Positions 35,701 through 47,700 of a stretch of 64,000 nucleotides of DNA are shown here, piece after piece; position 1 is the first letter of the stretch; the number at the start of each line of letters is the position of its first letter. The stretch lies in contig JAVYIG010007480.1 of the NCBI GenBank assembly GCA_035222895.1, forward strand, positions 12,501 to 76,500. The letters run 5' to 3'. The position numbers and the translations under genes were made by a program. Origin of the DNA: Strongylocentrotus droebachiensis (Eukaryota; Echinodermata; Echinoidea; Camarodonta; Strongylocentrotidae). The notes below the pieces were generated by a model. That model was not told where the DNA came from and did no database searches. It was given only the letters and a program-made list of their open reading frames with translations.

Positions 35701-38700
35701 CAACTGAAAGAGGAGACTCTAAGCTTTCCAAATATGTATCATTCATTAATTATGGTTGTGTTTAAGTTATGATAAAACATTGATACTTCTCGGTTTCGTT
35801 TTTTCTGGGACGCACTGTATAATACTCCTGCAACACTACTTAGAAAACAAAAATATTAGAATAATTAATTATCGAAACAAAATGTCATATCCATGTATTT
35901 GTAAAGCGTGTTTCAAATTGAATTCTAATTCATATTTCATAAATTTACAAAAAATTAAAATGCTCTATATGATTGAAGTTGATTTTTAAAGTTTACAACA
36001 TCTATCCTATTCCTTGTCTGTGTGTAGCTTTTGATGATAGAAAGTCAAAGAACAAATTATGATCTTAAACTCCTCTATTAACTGTCAATTTCTACCACCC
36101 CCCCCCCCCCCTCAAAACAAAAAGTTGTAACTTGACTTAAAGAGAAGGTCGAGTTCTGGGAAGGGGTGAAAAATAATTTACCAAGATTGGGCCAAATTCC
36201 AGAACCTTGCAGAACACACCAATACTTATATGCTAGATGATCAACCTTTTCTGATCAATTCTACAACATTTCTTTCACAATACAATCGCATAACAGGAAA
36301 TCGACTTTATCTTTAAGCTGTCACACTTCTTACATAGGATACTCAGAAGTCAGAATGATAAGAGTAAGGAAATATTACGAACAAACCTTCTTTTCAGTAG
36401 AGCTGGTACAGATGATCACTTCCTTGAGATGCTGTAATATGTCGACTACTATACTCTCAAATAGAGTAGGCTAAAAGAGTAAGATAAGTTAAACGGATTG
36501 CAATTTCAATATTGACTGTTCAATTTAACACAAAAAATATCAATATATGCACTTCTCATTTCCGCAAATTTTACAAGAAGCTTCATACCACAAGCGTTGT
36601 GACATTTAATAACAATAAAAATAAACATCATTCAAGTTTGGTATATACTCTTTGTTACATTTTCACATTAAAAAAACAATATAATTCATGTAATCTTAAA
36701 TTAGTGATACACAATGTAATTCGTTCCCAATGCATTAAAAGATTACTAGCTAATTAAAAACCACATCTAAAGCCCATATACAGTTTTGAGGTAATGCATG
36801 TAAAACATTATGGTCAAGCTATGTGTCCACAATGTCTACATACCGGTAACTGAGATTGCTTGGTCTAGAAAAAGCAGTGAAGGAAGATTTTCCATTCAAA
36901 GAAAGTTTCTTTTCTGGAAAATCTGGAGAGGGGGAAGTGCCCCCAGAAACATCACCATTGCTGCAATAAGCATGAATTACGTTATTTTCGATGGTGTTTT
37001 TATTTTTACTTGAAATGACCTGTTAGGAGATCTGAAGGTATTGAGAAGCAAATACTGCAAGGAGCAGTCGAAGGAAAACGGGGTAGAGGTCGTCCACCAA
37101 TATCTTGGACTGATGATATTAAGAAAGTGTCTGGATAAGGAATGAAAGGTGCAACACAAATGGCAGTAGAAAGAGTTGCATGGCGTGCTCTCGTGAAGGC
37201 CACAGCAGCACTTTACAGCGCCACCTGAAGTTGATGATGACGATGAAATGACCTACCGTGGTTGTGATACCTCCATTGTCATCCATTTGCAGTACCCAGG
37301 TCTCACGGCCATGAAGAGCTTTGATATCTGCAAGAAAGAGAGAGATTACATAAAACATGAGGTCATAGATATCATAGAAGTCAATCAAATTGACTTGCTC
37401 TTCTAACCCCTACCTACAAGAAACACACTTATTAACAAAAAAAGAAAGAAGGATTGTTTATGATTTGGAAAAAGCTAGATGTCAGGTTTACAAGCTAACA
37501 ATCACATTTCTTTTGAACACTTTTTATAAATTCCCTCAAAAGCCTCTGAACCAGTTTATTTTCAAATCATTATTTGCATAAAAATTAGACTTGTTTGCCT
37601 ATTAACAGGAGGGCATCATGCCAGAAGAATTTTAATTTAATTTTATGCTGGACATTGGTCAATTCTGACCCCTTGAAAGGGAGCAACTATAGCTCTTACC
37701 CTCAGTAGCCTCCTTGAAGAGAGTGACCATACAATGAACCCTCAGATCAGCTAGTAATGACTGCAGGACTTCAAGCAGTGGGGTTGGTACTTCAAGATTC
37801 ACCAAAGTACTTAGAACAGACCTGTAGGATTGAAAGACAAAGAATAAATATAAACAAATTTGCAATGAAAAGATGATTTGAAAATGGATCTCAAAAAAAG
37901 CTGTATAAACCAATTCTCAATGGTTTGATCTTATAGAAAATAGAAATCCTCGTGAATTATAATCTTATTTGGAATATATAGCGAATCACAAAACTTGCTA
38001 AAAACCAGTACAAATACACATGGGCATAAATGGAAAACTGTTGTGATGTTTATTTCTCAGGTATATCAAAATAAGAAGTAAGCTTCACAATGAAATATTG
38101 CTTTCTTGAATCTCAAGATTAGCAACAACAGAAACATACCTGATGGATCGAACACATTGAGGGAGCCAAGCCCCAGCTCCTACTTCATTCTTGCTGGCGC
38201 CCCACTCTCCTAGCTTAGCTCTGTCTTTCTCATTCTTCTTTTCAAGAGACTCAGGTAGGAATGCTGCCCTCACAAGGTCCGCAAAGTAGGTAGTGATCTT
38301 TGTCATCATGGCCTGAAAAGGATAGAAATGTGAAGAGAATTCATCACAGACAAGGAACGAAATGAAATAATATCTATAGAAACTCACATGCAAGAAGACA
38401 TTAATTAATTATCGTTCAAACAACATCATGGAGTTATAAATCTCACAATCTATTCAACAAGCAAACATAAAATGAGAGATATGGTATATTAAAGAGCATT
38501 TTAAAACATTTAAAATCACACTTCTATGAAATTTAATATCCGTACCCTCAAATTTGAATAACCATTAATATGCAATCCATTCCACACATCCTTACACATA
38601 AAATTCAATATTTTCCAACATGAATTGGCAGTAAACATTTTCCTACATTGCGAAACAAAAGTCTGGTTGAGAAATCTTTTGAAGTTGAGAGTATAGCAGT

Positions 38701-41700
38701 TTGTACTCACAGTGAATGAGGCTTCCTTTGTTGAGTCAACAATCATAGACTTCCCTCCGGCCTGTTATATGAACAAAGAAATATAACAACATTTTAATCC
38801 ATCTGCTTGGAGAAAGGAGGGTGTTAACTTATACCATTATATACAGAGTTAATGCTCTTCTGGTTCCAAACAGGTGATATGTCCACTTCATAATTACTAC
38901 GATATATCCTCTAGAATTAAACTGCACACCATGATAATCAACTAATCACATATTCCATCTTTAGCTGCTCTGAAGTGGAATTATAAAGTCATTGCAATAT
39001 TCCAATGATGAGCAAATTTACTCATGAAAAAGAAAATGCAACCTATCAAAATACATGGACAATAGTTGAAAAAATAAGATTAAGTTTACACACCTAGTAG
39101 TTTATTCCCTTGAATTTTTCATTTGTAAAAAGGAGCTTTTAACATATAAACATGATTTCTCTATTGCTCTACTCTATTTTGTTAAAGCCAATTTATTATT
39201 ATTTTAGAAAATCAATTTTGAATCCAGACATCCTTAAATATATCTCTACAATTGAACGTTTAGCTGGTACCTCAGAGACAACTGATGCATTGAAGTAGGA
39301 TTGGCCGAGCCTCCAGAGATTAGGGAAGGTTGTTAGAAGGTTATCTGCTAGCTCTTCCAAGAACAACACTTGCTGAGGGGGTGAAAACTTGCCATCCACT
39401 GAAAAAAGAATGCATAAATACTGAAGTAGTACATTAGTATTACTGTAGAATAGTAAATATGAATCCTCCTTTGTCCCCATTTACATGTATGTCTTCTAAA
39501 CTTTGATGATTATTGTCCTTTTCCTCCCCTTTTGTTGCTGTTGTTCACTAACTTTTTCTCCTTTTTATTCTACTTTTTTAATTACATGGAACATTTTGCC
39601 TCATTCATTGTGTTCCGCAAGAAATTGGTACAATTATATATCCAAAGGCAATTTATTCACAAAACTACAGAAGATGGTCTGCATGAAATATTGTATATCT
39701 TTCTCTTTCTACATAAAGATTTACATGGATATTTTCTGAAAAAGACTCCCAGGAATTCCTTTAAAAATTATTCAATAGCAGAGTCATAGTTTAAATCACA
39801 TAATATACAGTGTAGTTTACTTACTGTTTGAATCGGATGTAAATTTGACTTGAATACCAGAGCCTAAATAAAAACAAAAATACAAGGATATAGTTTATAG
39901 GCAAGTAAAGTTAAATCATAAGAAGCATTATGAATCTATATACAGGTAGAGGTGTCATGGTTGGGTGGATAAGTCACCCGACTGTCGGTCACAAGGTCCG
40001 GGGTTCGAGTCCCGTCGCGGCACTAATGTCCTTTGGCTAGACATTGATCTACATTTGCCACACTCAACCCAGGTGATGTAAATGCGTACCTGGCAGGAAT
40101 TTAATTCTTTGAAATGCTAGAGCGCCTTATCATGGCGGCCCAGCTACAGCCAGGGTGATAATATGATACCGTGTATTAAGCGCAGTGGAGTATATCCATA
40201 CAGTAGCTGCGCTATATAAATTTACCTTTCATTATATATTAATATAAAATTCTCTCTCCTCAAACATCTATATGTGCATGGATTTTGTACGTAAGCAAGT
40301 GTGTGTCACTCTCTCTGCAACATATTTGTCTCATCTCACTCATACTCATACTCTGCCCCTCTTTCTTCATCCTCACAGTCATAAACAAAACTGTCTTTAT
40401 CAAATGGCAACAACATGCAAGAGAGATGAAGTCATGCACAACTCCAGCTGTCAAGCAGGAATATATTTTATCTGAAATAGATGATCTTACCAGAGAAGTT
40501 TCTTCGATGACCTCTGACCTTTGAGGCGTGGCTTGGGGGTTCAATGACCTCACATCCCTTTTGGTCTGAAACAGAAAGATGAGAAGAAAAAAACATTCAA
40601 ACTATTGACAAACGCCCCTGCAGTGATATTAATAGCATGTTACAATAATAATAGTCTTAGTCTTGGTGAAACATCATTAGAATGAATACACAGAATATTT
40701 CTGTAAAAAGGAAACCAAACTTTTGTAATATAGATGGCCATTTATTGTTCTGATCAAGAGATCCTACTGCCCTGTGCAAATTAATAATGACAGAACTCAT
40801 TACAAATTGTTGTAGTTCAAATATCCCAACCTCTTTCATCACAAATGTTGTATCATATGATAAAAGAAATTTCATATAATGTATCATCATGGATCCAATT
40901 TTGTTTAATTGATGAGATACTGTTAGGGAAAGACAGGTTTTCTTTCATAAGAAACAAACTGAATAATGAGAAAGGGAAGGGAGTTGGCTGATATAGATAA
41001 GTTTACCTACTTGGATATATCCTTGAGGGGAGGGGGAGGGAGTGGGCAGGGAAGTGGGAAGGGTAGGGGCATGGAAGGGTGTGGATTAAGAGAACTGATA
41101 TAGACATGCCTACCTATCTGGATATGTTGATCCTTGCAGGGGAGGGGAAGGAAGGGGGCAGGGAAGGGTGCGGAGTAAGAGAGCTGATATAGACATGCCT
41201 ACCTATCTGGATATGTTGATCCTTGCATCCTGCTAGTATATCCTGGATCCATTTATGTTCGTTGACGATACACTCCCATGCTGGGTCTCCTGGTCCACCT
41301 AGCTCTACTAGGTACCTGACAACAACAAACGACAATCAAACAACAAAGTCAGAAACTTTAATGACATGAAACTTTCATGAATTGTTAATATCAAGACAGT
41401 TTCACTGACGAAAGTTTTGCAAAAGGAAAATGTTCCTTAACGTAATATAGGATTTCCCGGCCAAATTCGCGAGTTTGTCATTCAAATTAATTTGTCTTGC
41501 GTTCAAATTCGACGGTTTTAGTGCAATCAGGTATATCTCGGGTTTATATTCCCTTTTCTAGTTTTCAAATCTATGGAATTTTCGTTAGAATCTACGTGTG
41601 TATCATTCAAATTAATGAACAATGTGCTTCTTTCGCTATTTGGTCATTCGATTTGGCGCAACACGATTTTCTGACAACGCGACGGTGTACTTCTAGCATT

Positions 41701-44700
41701 CTAATTCATTTGTAGCATTCAAATTAGCACTTTGTGCACTTAAATTGATGGTCAATATACATTTCTTGTTTATTACACACTTTTTATAGCTCATTCTTTT
41801 TCTTTCAAGATTGTTTTTTCATGTGTATTTCATCATATTTCATTTTCTTATACTTATACTTATTAGATTTATCTGATTGTTAAGAAGAAAAAACGACTTG
41901 CATCTACGGATTTGATGGTCTCAGTATATTTGTAAATGTTCATGTAAGGAAGTTGTTTGTCTTATGTTTCATCATAAATTTATCATAATTTCATCATAAT
42001 TTTATTATGAAAAAAGGGTACAATATTGTGACTGGGGTAGGGACTAGAGTCAACAATCTGAACATGATTCATTATTTAGCCATGTCTTTAGCCATCGATC
42101 TGCTGGCGGGCAAGTAAACTATGAAACTCTTTAAGAAAAACAGAGGGGTGTGCTGGGTATAAGAGACGATGTGAATTACTTTTGTAAAATTCCGAGTCTG
42201 TAGTAAAAAGGGGCGATTGAGGGTACCCCCACCTTTCCCGGGTATATGAACATGTCCGTGCAGAAATGCCATATTCCTTGATTTCGCCCCTTCTTTACTT
42301 TATGTCTGACTACACCCATCTGCATTGTCCTTAAAATTAAATGGAATAACAGCTTAGACCCCAATAATCATGCATTTTAACTGCATTATTTAAAAACTGT
42401 AAAAGTTTGTTGCAATTCTTCCCCCTAACATTCCTAACTTGAATAAAAATATTACGAATACGAATGACAGGTATTAATTTGAATGATAAAAATTACGCTT
42501 CGACAAGTGAATATTAATTTGAATGCTAGTTGAGCAGTTTCTAAATTGAACGACAGATCTATGAAACCCTTCGACCAAAATCCTAAATTAAATACAAAAA
42601 CTGGAAAATTGAATGATAATTGGCATGGCAAAGCCGATCTGCGCTAACTTAAATGCAAAGTAAATGAATTCGAATGACAAACACGCGAATTTGCCCGGGA
42701 AATCCTATACTATATCATTCTAATGTTTCGGGACATGAATCTTGACTATTGGTAAAGGTGAACAAAGTTTCATGCACATGAAATCTGAAATCTGTGCATT
42801 AGAAGGCCATGGGAAATTTTCTTGAAATATAAGATTTGAGCACATTTCTTTTGGTCACCAACAAATACTGATCACTAGTGAGAAGTCCACATACAATCAT
42901 ACCTTATGAGCCTCTTTTGTTCATCAAGAGGTGTTGGTAGTTCCATGAGTTTCTCATGAAGTTGGACCTGGAGCTCACGTATCTTGTTCTCTACTTCATC
43001 GTACACTGTAGGACAGATGGAGGCGGTTGAATAAAGATAGTACATGTGTCATAGTCAAGCGGATTCAACAGTTAAATGGGTATGAGAAGGTCATGGGTTC
43101 AAGCCTCAGCATGATACTAAAGTGATTTGGCATTAGATATTAATCTACATTTGCCACTCTCAACCCAGGTATAGTAAGTGGGTAGCTGGTAGCATTCATT
43201 CCTTGAATGCACTGAGCACTGATGTCTGTTCCAAGAGCTTAAACCAAGGCAAACTTTTCAAAGTCTCTTGGTAAAACCCAAAGATGTGAATATCAAAATG
43301 TGATGTGACACATACATGTACAAGAATGGAATCTTCTAACAACAGTGGAGCCTGGTGCAGATAATCAACAGTCTATCTAAGAGAAGAAGGGTCTCAGCTG
43401 AATAGACTTTTGAATGATTTTCTTATAAAATGTACATAGCGTTTGTAAAGTGAAATGATAGCAAATATTTCAAAATTTAATAAATGCTTATTAAACAGAA
43501 CTATAAACATAATGATGAAAATTTACGTTTCCATAAGAATATATTTGAATTACAAAACAATTTTCATGGTAAGATACAAACCTTTCTTGAAAGTTGTTAC
43601 TTGTGTTTTTGAGAATAGTTGACGAGCCCTCTCATAATCATTGATGACAACTTCATAGTCTCCCTGCATTAAAAGACAAAAATATTTTACATCAAAAGGG
43701 TTACATATCAAAATGAAATGTAGCAAATAAAGGGGATTGAGAAGGAAATACTTTCAAAATTGAATAATTCTTCTTCACTACAATCAAAAGGTATATTTTC
43801 TTAGCAAGAATTCAAACGAGGTGGTATGGCTTGCTTGATGGAGCTACGGTCTTGGAACCAGGAGGGTTCTGGGTTAAAGGCTATATCATTGTGTAGCCCA
43901 GTGGATAGGACTTAAAGCTAAAGGTCTCCTGGAGCTTACTTATAAACATGTAAGCTCTTTCAAAGCAGTAATGTAAAACAAAACTTGGAATTTCATAAAG
44001 AAAAGGACATAACACCTAGTAATGATCTTCTTGAACTGCAATCGTAAGAACAAATTTGTCATATGTTTCATTCTTTAAGCATTATTATTTAATATGGAAA
44101 GCTTAATGGTCATGCACAAAATTTACATACTTTTAGATAAATAACAACCATATATGTCAATTTATCAATCGCATTCACAAAGCACATGATGATCTCTCTT
44201 GCAATCTTTCTATTAAAGCCGTCTGCACTTGTTTGGCCAGGGTGGATTAGACCTCCCTGCAAGGTCACTGAAAAGTGGCTATCTCATCAAATTAGCTCTC
44301 AATTAACATAATAAAAAGGGGATCATGGGAGACCAACAGGCACCGATTAGGCATTGTTTACTATACCGTGTGTCTCAAAAAAAACGTAACACTTTTGAAA
44401 TGGTTGCCAAATTGAGCATATATAATTTTATGAAAAAATGTTGATATGTATGGAAAGCTAAAGGACCAACCTTTCATATGATATGAAAAAATTGAAAAAA
44501 AAATCATGCTTCGATGAACAGTGTTCACTTAAGTTAGAGGTATGAAAATGGGCCTGCGCAGGATTTTTCCTTCCAATTTTGGACAGGTAAGTTACTTTTA
44601 GCATACAAAATAAGTTTGATATGAGATATTCATGATCGATGGATTAAGAGTTAAAAGGATGTTTTGAATACCAGTCCTTTCTCTCTGTCATTTATCAATC

Positions 44701-47700
44701 CCCAAACACCACCCCTGCCACACACACACACACACACACACACCAACTTCCACTCCCATCTTATTGTATCATTGATCTGGTAGATGTGAACAGGATGAAG
44801 GAAGAATGGGAAAATGTTAAATTGAAATACCGTATTCAAAATCATAATTGACATTATGCAACCCACTCTCCTCCCCCCCACAACCTTTTCCCATCCCATC
44901 ACCTACCCCTTGCCTTTTCTTTATCAGTTTTCTTCCGTAAGTTTGGTGGATCATCAATCACATTTTATTCAGGTTTTATGAATGACCCAAACATGTAATA
45001 GCTAAGTACATCATTCATTATGCATTGAAAATACCAGAATTCGAGGTATTCAAAATATCCTTTTGATTCAAAATATCCTTTTGATCCATCGATCATGAAT
45101 ATCTCATATCGACCTTATTTTGTAAGTTACAAGTAATTTACCTGTCCAAAATTGGAAGGAAAAATCCTGCGCAGGCCCATTTTCATACCTCTAACTTAAG
45201 TGAACACTGTCCATCGAAGCATGATTTTTTTTTAATTTTTTCATATCATATGAAAGGTTGGTCCTTTAGCTTTCCATACATATAGACATTTTTTCATAAA
45301 ATTATATATGCTCAATTTGGCAACCATTTCAAAAGTGTTACGTTTTTTTTGAGACACACGGTATAGAGGGCGCAAATAGCTATAAGTAGTGCAGTGGGGC
45401 TTTAACCCCTTGCCTACTGGAACCATGTGGTCTCTGTATTAAGCCTATGGGTATAAGAGAATTCAGGAGTCCATGAGTCAATGATTCCTACCTTCTTGAT
45501 GTTTCTTTCAATTGTGATGGGAAGATGGAAGAGAAACTTGAATCTGTTGAGAACGTTAAGAGCATTTCTTGTAGAGTCCGCTCGGTCTTTACGATGCAAC
45601 ACGCTCTGGAATATCTTCTGAGCATTCTCATTGCCCTCTGATATGGGGAAGAAAATAAATGTATAAAGTACATATGCAATATGTCAGTATTTTCAATACA
45701 CTTAAAACATATGGGCCAAAATTCACAAAGGAGGTTTAGATTTAACCTATGGTTTAAGCCTTCATTTACATAACCCATGGTTTAAAAATTAGCGCAAAAT
45801 AAGCGTACCTTGCCTTGCGCGCGTCTAATATTGCACCTCTGACTTGTCCCATGCTTATTTTGCGCTAATTTTAAACCATGGGTTATGTAAATGAGGGTTT
45901 AAACCATGGGTTAAATCTAAACCTCCTTTGTGAATTTGGGCCATGAAGTCTATAAAATGTTCATCTATAAGGATTGTGACTTAGGCTATTCTCCAATAAG
46001 CAATACAAATATCACTAGATTTGTCAGATGAGGAAATACTGATTTACTCAGAAACCTTTCATCTTCTTTAATTAAGTATGTGCTATCTCAACATTAAACA
46101 AGGGAATAATTTAACACATATAACACTTGATTGTATATGAATTATTATTTTGAATAGGAATCAGAGTATTGCACAAATATTTTATTTAACAACAGGACCT
46201 CATTTTGTAATGCAGTCTATAATATCTATTAAAGAAATGAAAGATCTACATGGTTAAAGATTTACAAAATATATATAAAATGCACTAGCGTCAATGAGTA
46301 AGACACTAATTCTATACTACCTAGTCCCTCTCATAGTAATCAAAGTTGTTGAGGTTCTGACTGCTCACATAGAGTCATATGCTTTCTTCGCAGTTAGAAT
46401 ACAACAAAATTAACCTTTAAAGGCATTGTTTAACAATATTAAATCTGAGATGCATGGTCCTACGTGTTACCAGTGTCTATGATATATGGTGTAATATTGA
46501 AGCCCTAAAAAAATTGGGCATCAAAATGATCATGAAGTGCCTCAAAAAATTAAAAATCAGTTTTACCATATTCATTTTCCCCAATAGACTGTAGTATTAT
46601 AAAAAAACGTTCGGAAAACAGAAAATGAAATTTTGATTTCCAATCATAAATATCTTAATAATCAGGCAAGCGATCGGCTTGTAAAAGTCATGGGATTCCT
46701 GACTGACCTAAAGGTTTATAATTATGATTGCAGCATGAGCTAAATCCAGGATTTTGTTTTCAGAATCTGAGGCAATGTTACAGAGTCACTTTAACAAACA
46801 AAAAACTCACTGAGAAGCAGGGCCTCTATCTTCTGTAGAGTAGCCATCTTTTCTTGGCTGCCGTCTCCTTCTCCCTTCAGCTCCATCTCATCTGCTTCCT
46901 TCCCTTCGTCTCCCCTGTCTACCTCCGTAGACTCCTCCCCAGGAGTCGCCTTGACCCGGTCTCCTATGTTCTCATGCCGGCAGAGGTCTCCATGAATAGC
47001 TGATTTGGAAGAAATTTACAGGATGGAACAAAATCAAACGTTTTAAAGTATTAAATCATTTCAAATAATCATGACATTTCATTCTCTTCTTTCCCTCTGT
47101 CTACCTCAATAGATCCCTCCCCCGGGGCTGGCTAGTTTGACCTGGGGATGTTTCACAAAGATCCTAAGTTGAACTTATCTTTAAGTTGGACCTAACAATT
47201 ATGGAAAGCAGTTAGCATCTTTGAAAATATTTTGTAAAACTTATTTTAAAAGGCATTAAATGTTGATTCAAATTATTCATATTTGCTATTATCAAGGAGA
47301 TTTCATGTTCTTGATGTGGATTTTATGACAATTTTTAAACACTTGAATTTCTGCTTTTGAATATATTACATTTTAAGGCTACAAATGGCTCTCCATAATG
47401 TTTAAGTCCAACTTAGAGTTAAGTTTGACTTAGGATTTTTGCGAAACACCCCCCTGGTCTCCAATGTTCTCATTTCTGCAAGGGTCTCTGTAAAGAGCGA
47501 TTTTTGAAGGAAGTTACACTATAAATCAGAAAGAAGTACCAGTACTATTAAACATTTCAAATTGATAGTCACTTTCTTCCTTCCATAATCAGTCTACAAA
47601 GCTATAGGCCACAAAATATCTAGGAAAACAAACACAGAATAACTAAAACCCCCTAAAATACTTAACTGATCAAATTTTTATAGATGTAGAAAACACAGTT

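Noticed and set aside
39953..40022. Possible tRNA gene with A-box and perfect B-box
   Set aside because: No closed acceptor stem could be drawn, and the same non-tRNA body follows in a second copy at 43 kb, so it is the head of a SINE.
43800..43935. Possible third SINE copy
   Set aside because: Only vague A-box-like and GGTTCTGGGTT words; no body shared with the clear copies.
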